Below are positions 1-6,563 of a DNA stretch of 16,506 nt, in pieces. This stretch comes from an uncultured Ruminococcus sp. (GTDB taxonomy: Bacteria; Bacillota; Clostridia; Oscillospirales; CAG-272). Position 1 is the first letter of the stretch; every line of letters begins with the position of its first letter. The translations under genes and the position numbers were made by a program. Below the pieces are notes generated by a model that saw only the letters and a program-made list of their open reading frames with translations, ran no database searches and was not told the DNA's origin. The DNA is taken from the NCBI GenBank assembly GCA_902765885.1, contig CACXBN010000188.1, positions 1 to 16,506 on the forward strand. The letters are read 5' to 3'.

Positions 1-102
1 CTTTCGAAAGCCAAAAAAGTTCGTAGTGGAACTGAGCGTAATTGGTCCTCCTCAAAGACGGTTAAGTACATCGCCGATATGATGGCTATTTTGGGTGTAT
101 AG
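1..102 (+). CDS. C-terminal fragment of an unrecognised protein (5' part outside window)
   Basis: Frame 1 is open from the window edge to a TAG at 100-102 and gives 33 residues rich in Lys, Arg, Ser and Thr, ending in a short hydrophobic tail (YIADMMAILGV). The segment is polar-basic and then amphipathic, as in the C-termini of some transposases and DNA-binding proteins, but I do not recognise the family. It is followed by a hairpin at 131-163, as expected at the end of a gene. A weaker alternative is a minus-strand frame starting at about position 92 and open to the edge (MYLTVFEEDQLRSVPL...), which would lie downstream of the catabolic operon; the plus frame has the more natural stop-then-hairpin arrangement. 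No function is assigned. Confidence 0.4.
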   Translation, partial: LSKAKKVRSGTERNWSSSKTVKYIADMMAILGV

Positions 103-130
103 TGTATATTTTTGGGATTTCTTTAATCAA

Positions 131-163
131 AGCCCAGAACTTCGTTTGTGAAAGTTCTGGGCT
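131..163. terminator. Hairpin between convergent gene ends, probable terminator
   Basis: AGCCCAGAACTT (131-142) pairs perfectly with AAGTTCTGGGCT (152-163) around a 9-nt loop. It lies between the plus-strand fragment ending at 102 and the minus-strand isomerase gene ending at 222, so it could serve both. Neither side has a clean run of U, so it is either a weak intrinsic terminator or an RNA-stabilising 3' hairpin. Nothing else is visible in the 103-221 gap. Confidence 0.5.
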
Positions 164-221
164 CAATCTTTATCTACCACCGATTATTTATCGCTTACGA
201 TTTTTTACAGTTTATCAAAGA

Positions 222-1559
222 TCATATAACATTTATCCCATTCATCTTACAATATTGAGAAATGCATTTAACATTGTCTCCGTATGAAATAATGTAATGC
301 TGTCCTAATACCTTTTCCGCAAAATCAGGTGTATCCTCAAGTTCTATCTTCAAACCTGGCAGCTGTGGCGCTGGCTTGTCCCATCCACATTCCTCCCATG
401 TTTCTGGTGTCTTTCCCGTGCCTTTTACTATGTGCATTGTGAATCGGCCGTTAATACATGATAATCTGCACATCGTAAGCTCACCTTCTTTTACTTTTGA
501 AATATTAAGCAAGCCTTGCGACAATTCTCCAAAAGCTGCCGGCAATATGGCTGTTTCTCCGTCGGTGATTTCTTTCGGAATATAATCCGGAACCCCTGCG
601 AGAACACCGTCTTCGAAATACTCATAAAATTCAAGGTATGCACCTATCTGCTTTGTAAGACCGTTCACTATAACCTGAGTTATGTTGCCCATACAGTCAT
701 TCTCAGGAATCGTACAAATTCCGTCTTCAGCTAACAGCGTGAAAATCGGCGCTGGAGGAAAACCGAGAAGTTTTTTGAATCCGTCGACATCCTTAAGAGA
801 TACCGCTGCATATTTTCTCTCATCTACTATCTGTTTGATAGCCAGATAATATTTCGCAGCCTTTATAACAGCGTTTTCATCAGGTTTTTTCAGAAATTTC
901 CAGCTGCTGATTCGCTTAATTGTCTCAGATACTATTTTTTCATCAAGCTTTTCTGCACGCTGGACTACTTCAAGCATTTCAAAGCACTCAACCTCTATTC
1001 CGAAACACTTTTTAACGGAAAGGCAATCAAATGTTGTGCCATACAGTTGCATGTCGCGATATCCCATTTGGCCTATTTTTGTCTTCTTGAGGGATGCCAT
1101 GACTTCTGCTGCTTTGCAGAATGAAATGACTTCTTTTACTTTCGAAGGCTTATTTACAATGTCATAAACGTACTTGAAATTGTATCCTGCTGCAGATAGA
1201 GCAGAACGTGCAGCGCTCGTTCCAGCCTGGTCGGCAGTTGTAACAAGATGTCCATCCTCATACCATCCGCATAGTCCCCACAGGACAAATGGCTTGTGCT
1301 TGAATTCCTCCGCCACTTTCATTATCGCGTGTGTGGGAATCCATCCTGCTACACATAGAACCATGGCATCAAATTCAATATTCTTAAAATAGTCTATTGC
1401 GCCGTTTACATCTGTCTCTTCATAGTCATCTCTTATCGGAAAATAAGGAAATACATCTGCACCTTCGCTGACCAGATCCTCATATGCTTTTCTGCATTTT
1501 CTCTTTATTACCTCTACAGGGGTATTGACTTCCCCGAAACCTGCAAATGCTATTTTCAT
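222..1559 (-). CDS. L-fucose/L-arabinose isomerase-family sugar isomerase
   Basis: A 445-residue protein of the FucI/AraA-type ketol isomerase superfamily, which interconverts aldoses and ketoses with a divalent metal. The N-terminal half has the Rossmann-like substrate-binding layout (start MKIAFAGFGEV; AGW..TH near 71-77; WGLCGWYEDG near 94-103). The C-terminal half carries the likely metal site: Glu286 (in PENDCMG) and Glu310 are 24 residues apart, the same spacing as Glu337 and Asp361 of E. coli FucI, and His421 in GQHYIISYGD is a candidate third ligand. It is shorter than FucI (about 590 aa) and nearer the uncharacterised FucI-like proteins of Clostridia, so the substrate cannot be read from sequence. 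Its ATG overlaps the kinase stop codon (ATGA), which implies translational coupling and a shared pathway. It is the last gene of the operon. Cytosolic; no signal peptide. Confidence 0.85.
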   Translation of the reverse strand: MKIAFAGFGEVNTPVEVIKRKCRKAYEDLVSEGADVFPYFPIRDDYEETDVNGAIDYFKNIEFDAMVLCVAGWIPTHAIMKVAEEFKHKPFVLWGLCGWYEDGHLVTTADQAGTSAARSALSAAGYNFKYVYDIVNKPSKVKEVISFCKAAEVMASLKKTKIGQMGYRDMQLYGTTFDCLSVKKCFGIEVECFEMLEVVQRAEKLDEKIVSETIKRISSWKFLKKPDENAVIKAAKYYLAIKQIVDERKYAAVSLKDVDGFKKLLGFPPAPIFTLLAEDGICTIPENDCMGNITQVIVNGLTKQIGAYLEFYEYFEDGVLAGVPDYIPKEITDGETAILPAAFGELSQGLLNISKVKEGELTMCRLSCINGRFTMHIVKGTGKTPETWEECGWDKPAPQLPGLKIELEDTPDFAEKVLGQHYIISYGDNVKCISQYCKMNGINVI

Positions 1560-2968
1560 GAGCCATATATCTCCTTTATCAGTTTTTCTTTTTCTCTGTA
1601 TTCATTGTAAAGTTTTATATAATTCCTGCTGTCCATTTCATATATGAAGTCCGTCTCGACTGCTTTGTCGGCGGCTGCAGCACTGTCGGCATATGCTCCG
1701 GAACCCATGCCTGCGAAAATGGCGCTTCCAAGGCAGGCTGTTTCATTTTCTTTGAGAGTCAGCACTTTCTTTTGTGTTACAGCACTTTTTATTCGGCACC
1801 AAAGACTGCTTTTGGCTCCTCCGCCCAGAGAGCGGATCTCCTTAACATCAGCGCCTATATAATCAAGAAACTCTTTTATGACATATGAAACAGATTCCAT
1901 TATGGCGCGAATAAAATCGCCTTTTCCGTGCTTTAAGGTGATTCCGAAAAACACCCCTTTAATATTTGAATCGTTTTCCGGCATAATGGTTCCGCACAAA
2001 TGCGGGATGCATATGAGCCCTTCAGATCCTTCTGCTGATTCTTCTGCGAGCTTGTTTAGAACGTCATAGCTGTCTCCATTACAGAAATTGTTTCTGAACC
2101 ATTCTAGAGTAGCTCCCGCAGTTGGAGCCCACATCATCAGACAATAGATTCCACGTCTGACATAATAAGCCGAAACGGAAAGTCCCTCATGCCATTCTGG
2201 TAAAGTTTCTGAAAGTGTGGATACTGCAAGTGAAGTACCTGTCATTTCGCTTACGATTCCGCTTTTTACAATTCCCGCTCCGGTTATAGCAGCCACCTGG
2301 TCAAGTGCGCTCGCAGAGACGGAGATACCGTTGTAGCTGCCTATATATTCTCCGCTTTCCAAAAGATTCGATAGCTGATTTTCACTGATTCCGAGATAAT
2401 CAAGCATCTCCGGAATGTACTCTCCTGTGTTAATGTTCATCAACAGAGAGGAAGAATACAGGGAACGTGAGGCGGCAAATTTACCTGTAAGGCGATAAAT
2501 AATATAATCTTCAAGAAGTACGTAATGAGCGGCTTTAATGAATACTTCCGGCATATTTTCTTTCAGCCACATGATTTTAGGGGCAGGGTATCCTGCCGGT
2601 ATCTCAGCTTGTCCGGTAAGATTGTAAATTCCTTTTACAGTAAACTTTTTCTCCATCTTTTCGGCCTGTACCGCAGCTCTGTTGTCAAGCCATATTATAG
2701 CATTCATCAGAGGTTTTCCTGCAGAATCAAGCACTATGAGAGTTTCCCCTTGGGTGTCGATAGACATGGCATCAATCGTATGCTTTGATGATATTTTGTC
2801 TAGTACTCGGAGAAATATATTGAAAAACTCTTCAGCAGGGAATTCCACATATTCCCCAATGGTTATCAGGTCATATTTTGCAGATTCGGTACAAAGTGCG
2901 GTGCCATTCTCATCAAACAGGCAAGCCTTGAGGGAAGTGGTCCCGAAATCAACACCGAGCAGATTCAT
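1556..2968 (-). CDS. FGGY-family carbohydrate kinase (xylulokinase-like)
   Basis: A 470-residue ATP-dependent sugar kinase of the FGGY family, close to the usual length of xylulokinases. The N-terminal phosphate-binding motif GVDFGTTSLKA is at residues 5-15. SIDTQGE..IVLDSAGKPLMNAIIWLDNR (69-97) is the typical substrate-side region of xylulokinase-like members. Asp223 in ALDQVAAITGAG is the expected catalytic base, followed by GTSLAVSTL (244-252). The C-terminal half has the adenosine motif SLGGGAKSSLW. Its ATG overlaps the stop of the YjbQ-like gene by one base (TAATG on the minus strand), and its stop overlaps the next start, so the three genes are translationally coupled. It presumably phosphorylates the ketose made by the downstream isomerase. 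FGGY members act on C3 to C7 sugars and polyols, so xylulose should not be assumed. Confidence 0.9.
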   Translation of the reverse strand: MNLLGVDFGTTSLKACLFDENGTALCTESAKYDLITIGEYVEFPAEEFFNIFLRVLDKISSKHTIDAMSIDTQGETLIVLDSAGKPLMNAIIWLDNRAAVQAEKMEKKFTVKGIYNLTGQAEIPAGYPAPKIMWLKENMPEVFIKAAHYVLLEDYIIYRLTGKFAASRSLYSSSLLMNINTGEYIPEMLDYLGISENQLSNLLESGEYIGSYNGISVSASALDQVAAITGAGIVKSGIVSEMTGTSLAVSTLSETLPEWHEGLSVSAYYVRRGIYCLMMWAPTAGATLEWFRNNFCNGDSYDVLNKLAEESAEGSEGLICIPHLCGTIMPENDSNIKGVFFGITLKHGKGDFIRAIMESVSYVIKEFLDYIGADVKEIRSLGGGAKSSLWCRIKSAVTQKKVLTLKENETACLGSAIFAGMGSGAYADSAAAADKAVETDFIYEMDSRNYIKLYNEYREKEKLIKEIYGS

Positions 2969-3597
2969 TACTTATCCCTTCTTGTCTGCTGAAGTGTGTA
3001 ATGAACATCGTCAGCTTTTTCTTCGTCCGTAAACTTTCTCCATGTATCTATGACTTTTCCGTCGTTATATTTTCTGTCATTAACATCATCAGTCGTACCC
3101 ATGACGGTAACATTTACCTGACGATGACGGGCTCTGACCTGATCCCAGTCCACGAAGTAAATATGAGCAAATTCTCCTCCGTCAAGCACTCCGTCTTTTA
3201 TTGTCATTACTTCACTTCTGCCGAAGAATACCGAGCGAAGATGTCCGTCTGTATTAAGACTTGTCCAGTCACCAGGCTCATCAACATATCTTCCGAACTG
3301 TGAGTGTATGGGACCTGGATGCATATATTCGTTTTCTTCTGAATAATCAGGAATGAGCTTGCGCATTATTTTGAGAAGATCATGCTGTAAATATTCAAGA
3401 TCGTATACATCTATGTCGTGTGAACACTCCTGGATCATAACAGAACAAGTTGTGTGGTGTGAAGCTATCGTAACGGTTCCGTTTTTGATCTGTGACTCTT
3501 TGACTATGTCTATGATCTCCCTGCTTATGTCGTGAAAAGTGGGTCTCCATCCTTTGCTTTGAACTTCCAGTTCTTTCTGATAAACTTTGAATTCCAT
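2968..3597 (-). CDS. YjbQ/UPF0047 family protein, extended form
   Basis: A 209-residue member of the YjbQ (UPF0047) family. Visible family signatures are HHTTCSVMIQE (about 47-57), DL..L..LM.KLIPDY, DGHLRSVFFGRSEVMTIKDGVLDGGEF and a final FVDWDQVRARHRQV.V.VMGTT strand. Typical YjbQ proteins are about 130-140 residues; this one has a longer middle segment (MHPGPIHSQFGRYVDEPGDW) and a charged tail of about 40 residues after the core. The usual GTWQ before the last strands reads GEFAH here. E. coli YjbQ has been reported to have only weak, secondary thiamine-phosphate synthase activity, so the family's true function is open. An AAGGAG sits 7 nt before the ATG. The tight setting between a TIM paralogue and a sugar kinase points to a role in sugar-phosphate metabolism; this is inference. 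Confidence 0.85.
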   Translation of the reverse strand: MEFKVYQKELEVQSKGWRPTFHDISREIIDIVKESQIKNGTVTIASHHTTCSVMIQECSHDIDVYDLEYLQHDLLKIMRKLIPDYSEENEYMHPGPIHSQFGRYVDEPGDWTSLNTDGHLRSVFFGRSEVMTIKDGVLDGGEFAHIYFVDWDQVRARHRQVNVTVMGTTDDVNDRKYNDGKVIDTWRKFTDEEKADDVHYTLQQTRRDK

Positions 3598-3612
3598 AGT
3601 AATTCTCCTTTA

Positions 3613-4320
3613 TTATATTGATCTTTCGTTGTATGCTGTAACTACAGCTGAAATCATTTCTTCCGCAAGTTTTAGAGGGTCTGGAGCTTTGGCTATTGCG
3701 CTTGAACACCCTGACGCGGGTGAACCGGCTTTTATGATGTTATAGCAATCTTCGCCTTTGGTTATTCCGGCGGAAGGAAATGGTTTTATTTTTGGGTTGA
3801 TTTCCCTTATTATTCGGATCACTTCGTCTACATAGGCTTTATCTGCCGGTTTTCCGGTTCCGATGAGTTCTGTTGGTTCCGCAACGAGTATGTCGGGAGA
3901 TAGCCGGGCTATTGCCTTGACTTCATCCAAACTGCTTGCACATACCATGGTTGCCAATCCCACTTCTCCGGCTCGTTTTATTGCGGCTGCTGTTTCTTCG
4001 AGTGAAAGCGGATGTTCTGCATGATTGAGCATAACTCCGACGGCACCTGCTGCTTTCAGAGCTTCGGGAAGACTTCGGCCCATACCTCTGCCTACAGGCA
4101 GACTGTCCATATGTTGTGAATACACATGCACGACATTAGTGTCTACACAATGCGATATTCTGAATATTTCCGTGTCAGGGATATCAAGAATTACATTGAT
4201 TCCATATTTTACGGCAAGTTTTTCGAATCCCTTTGCTATACTTTCAAGCTTATCCCCGTACATATAGCATTTAGGACCAAATTCAAAAAAAGGTTCGCTT
4301 ATTTTATAATCTTTCAGCAT
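3613..4320 (-). CDS. Archaeal-type triosephosphate isomerase paralogue
   Basis: A 235-residue TIM-barrel protein resembling the short archaeal class of triosephosphate isomerase more than the roughly 250-residue bacterial TpiA. The three catalytic residues can be placed: Lys17 (FGPKCYMYG), His100 (LNHAEH, matching archaeal NHSE) and Glu148 (VAEPTELIGTGKP, matching EPPELIGTG). The phosphate-binding loops SAGI (183-186) and the glycine/serine-rich stretch near 199-210, followed by AKAPDP, are also present. It is thus probably an active isomerase of a phosphorylated ketose. A glycolytic tpiA would normally sit with gapA/pgk; here it is inside a sugar operon and overlaps the SIS gene by 7 bp, which suggests a pathway-specific substrate, as for LerI and EryH in tetrulose-phosphate metabolism. 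Plain triosephosphate isomerase activity cannot be excluded. Confidence 0.85.
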   Translation of the reverse strand: MLKDYKISEPFFEFGPKCYMYGDKLESIAKGFEKLAVKYGINVILDIPDTEIFRISHCVDTNVVHVYSQHMDSLPVGRGMGRSLPEALKAAGAVGVMLNHAEHPLSLEETAAAIKRAGEVGLATMVCASSLDEVKAIARLSPDILVAEPTELIGTGKPADKAYVDEVIRIIREINPKIKPFPSAGITKGEDCYNIIKAGSPASGCSSAIAKAPDPLKLAEEMISAVVTAYNERSI

Positions 4321-4922
4321 GTCGTTTCCTTTCTGTTGAGTCTTTCTCCCACAGCTCCGCCGGGATGGATTACGGCAAACTGTTCGTTGCTGTAATCGGT
4401 TTCTTCAATCAGAGCGGTTTGCAATGTGTGAAATATTACACAGAGAGACGTTGTTGAGGTAGTCCCCTGAGAATTATCTCTGTCAGTTTCTCTGTTCACA
4501 TACTGTTTCAGTACTACATCCGAGCCCTCGGCAAGAGGACTGTCTATGTTTTCGGTAATGGTGATGATTCCGACATTTCTTTTTTTGCAAATATCCAGAA
4601 TAGGCAACAGCTCCTTTGTCTTTCCGCCCCTTGATGCAAAAACCATGACGTCTCCTTCTTTAAGAAAACCTGTTGCACCGTGGACTGCCTCGGCAGGAGA
4701 AATGAATCTTGCTGGAAATTCCGCACAGCACAGAAGGTGGGCAAAATGCTGGCAGGCTATACCGCTGTGGCCACAGCCGCAAGTTCCTATGCGTGGAGCT
4801 TTTTTCAGCATTTCCACTGCTTTAGAAAAGGCATCTTCATCTAAGTGCTTTTCCATCTCCAGTATACATTCAGCCTCGATTCTGTATACGTCTCTTACTC
4901 TTTTCATGGTTTCATTTTTCAT
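4314..4922 (-). CDS. SIS-domain phosphosugar isomerase (KpsF/GutQ-like, no CBS domains)
   Basis: A 202-residue single SIS domain related to the isomerase half of arabinose-5-phosphate isomerases (KpsF/KdsD/GutQ), lacking the C-terminal CBS pair. Matching segments are the helix MKRVRDVYRIEAECILEME, GCGHSGIACQHFAHLL (49-64), PAEAVHGATGFLKEGDV (76-92; KpsF has HGDLG), TITENIDSPLAEGSDVVL (121-138), TSTTS (155-159) and the diagnostic HPGGAVGERL at 186-195. The phosphate-binding motif normally written SxSGxT reads SRGGKT at 97-102, so the second Ser is Gly. The start lies 2 nt after the stop of the ceramidase-like gene. It most likely isomerises an aldose/ketose phosphate, making it a candidate final step that hands the product to the pentose phosphate pathway. 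The exact substrate is unknown. Confidence 0.85.
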   Translation of the reverse strand: MKNETMKRVRDVYRIEAECILEMEKHLDEDAFSKAVEMLKKAPRIGTCGCGHSGIACQHFAHLLCCAEFPARFISPAEAVHGATGFLKEGDVMVFASRGGKTKELLPILDICKKRNVGIITITENIDSPLAEGSDVVLKQYVNRETDRDNSQGTTSTTSLCVIFHTLQTALIEETDYSNEQFAVIHPGGAVGERLNRKETTC

Positions 4923-4924
4923 GG

Positions 4925-6421
4925 CTATTTTTCAGTTCCTTTGAACATTCTGTTTATATGTTCCAGTGTTTTTTCAACCAGAATATTTCCGCCTTCGTGT
5001 CCGGTCACTCCGCTCGAAACAAACGCAGAGTAGTGACCGCCTTTTTCTGCCTTTTCTGTCGGAAGATACCCGTCATCACCACAAGCCAGCTCTATCAGAA
5101 AGGTCTGTTTTGCCGGACTTCTCGCTCTTATTTTGTTTCCATAATTAAGAAACAGTTCAAAAGGATTTGTCGCTATTGCTACATCGCCGAATCTGATAAC
5201 ATGGATCTCTTCTTCAAAGAAATCGGTATTCTTCTGAAATTCGTATCTGGCTATGGTTCCGGCAAATACGTGCATTTCAGCGCTGTCGTCAAAATTCATC
5301 TGACGGTCTTTGTTGTTTTCAATATACTGCTCAATTTTTCTCACGGCATCTTCATATTCTGCCTGAGAAACTTTGCGAAGCGGCAGGGGCAGCATAAAAG
5401 TATCATGTATGAGAATACCTTCTGATTTTAGTATTCCCGGATTATCTTCAAAGACGGATATCAGTTCGTTTGAGACTCTTTTACCCACTATTTTCAGACC
5501 GGATACATCGAACATTGAGGGATCTGCCCGGCGTTCTGCGGGATTCTCCCTGTGTATGTTTGGGTCGTCTATGGGAGTTTCAGGGCTCACCCATCTTATC
5601 ATATCTCTCGGGCAGAGATCTCCTGCTGCCGAACAGAGCGCAAGAACACATATGTTTCTGCCGAAGTGCTTTTTAAGGTTTTCCCTGACTTTGCCCCAGT
5701 AGTCGGAAGAAATATAGCTTCTGTGTTCCACTACCTGTGCAGGACATGCTATGTTTGCAATTACGCCGCTCAGCTCTTTTGCTTCATCGTAGGTGTAAAT
5801 GATCTCTATACCGCTGTCGTTACCCGCTTCGAGCTCATCGAACACATCTTGGTTTGTGTCTCCCCACATCCTGGCAGTGCCATCGGTGTAACAGACACGT
5901 CTGTTCATGCCAACGGCAGCTCTCCTGAATTCATTTGAATAAAAGCCCGGTTTCCTTGTCTGCCATGCTTCTATGGCAGCCCGGGAAATTCTTTCTGCAA
6001 GAAAATCGAGCGCCTTATCGGGATCTAGCATTTCATCACTGCTGACAAGCGGCTTGTATTCCATCCATTCCGGTAACATTCGCTGCAGAATGTCAAGAGC
6101 AGATCCACAGTCGGTTCCTGTCTTTGTATAGACGTATGAGTTATGGGTGTGTATTGCGTTTGTAATGATTTTGTCTTTGAGTTCAGGATAAATGTCCTCA
6201 ACTTTTTTCTTGACGAGAGCATGAAGATTGCTCCCGATTCCCACAAGGTCGCATGACACAATCACCATTCTGTCATCTGTGCTTTCGACAGCAAGTGCCG
6301 TCACGGTTATCCGGCTTTCAACTTCATCGGTCACTCTTTCAAAGAACTGGCCGTCGAGTCCTATCTTCACTCCCTTTTCGGGAGTTATATCAATTTCGGA
6401 CCATCCTATCTTGATTGGCAT
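4925..6421 (-). CDS. Neutral/alkaline non-lysosomal ceramidase-like hydrolase, cytosolic
   Basis: A 498-residue protein with the N-terminal catalytic fold of neutral ceramidases (amide hydrolases with a zinc site). Family marks are the opening GWSEIDITPEKGV..GLDGQ (6-25), VIVSCDLVGIGSN (53-65), the zinc-type NAIHTHNS (88-95, His91/His93), ISSDYWGKVRE (237-247) and CSAAGDLCPRD (263-273). The segment that in many ceramidases holds a second zinc His (often ACHP) reads ACPAQVVEH, so the metal site may differ, with His233 or Gln/Glu as a substitute. There is no signal peptide or immunoglobulin-like C-terminal domain, so it is cytosolic and unlikely to act on membrane ceramide; a small imported amide or ester is more plausible. 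A strong AAGAAGGA lies 6 nt before the ATG. Such proteins recur in carbohydrate loci, but their substrates are not established. Confidence 0.8.
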   Translation of the reverse strand: MPIKIGWSEIDITPEKGVKIGLDGQFFERVTDEVESRITVTALAVESTDDRMVIVSCDLVGIGSNLHALVKKKVEDIYPELKDKIITNAIHTHNSYVYTKTGTDCGSALDILQRMLPEWMEYKPLVSSDEMLDPDKALDFLAERISRAAIEAWQTRKPGFYSNEFRRAAVGMNRRVCYTDGTARMWGDTNQDVFDELEAGNDSGIEIIYTYDEAKELSGVIANIACPAQVVEHRSYISSDYWGKVRENLKKHFGRNICVLALCSAAGDLCPRDMIRWVSPETPIDDPNIHRENPAERRADPSMFDVSGLKIVGKRVSNELISVFEDNPGILKSEGILIHDTFMLPLPLRKVSQAEYEDAVRKIEQYIENNKDRQMNFDDSAEMHVFAGTIARYEFQKNTDFFEEEIHVIRFGDVAIATNPFELFLNYGNKIRARSPAKQTFLIELACGDDGYLPTEKAEKGGHYSAFVSSGVTGHEGGNILVEKTLEHINRMFKGTEK

Positions 6422-6563
6422 TTTTAATCCTTCTTAGATAATATTAAGTCTTATTAGGTTCAGAATTCCACGAAAAAACGAGAGTTTGCCTGTGCGATTA
6501 GTATCCTTTCCGGTCTTCATGTCTGTTCAACAGGACATGTCGTTTGTCGGCAGAGTGAAAAAA
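6422..6563 (-). other. 142-bp spacer between GH38 and the rest of the operon, with imperfect inverted repeat
   Basis: This is the only sizeable gap in the catabolic operon. It holds the inverted repeat CATGTC-TGTT (6518-6527) against AACA-G-GACATG (6529-6539), with one unpaired G, starting about 25 nt after the GH38 stop. There is no U-run directly after it on the minus strand, so it is a poor intrinsic terminator; it could be a processing or attenuation hairpin, or a protein-binding site. The AT-rich stretch before the ceramidase-like gene has no convincing promoter: a TATTAT near 6434-6439 lies too close to the ribosome binding site. Read-through from GH38 is the simpler reading. Confidence 0.4.

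Noticed and set aside
3395..3709. 104-residue minus-strand ORF overlapping the YjbQ-like and TIM genes
   Set aside because: It is a frame-shifted reading across the end of one real gene and the start of the next; both real genes have family motifs and proper ribosome binding sites.
6518..6539. Hairpin after the GH38 gene as an intrinsic terminator
   Set aside because: The stem is short, has an unpaired base and lacks a following U-run on the minus strand, so operon read-through is preferred.
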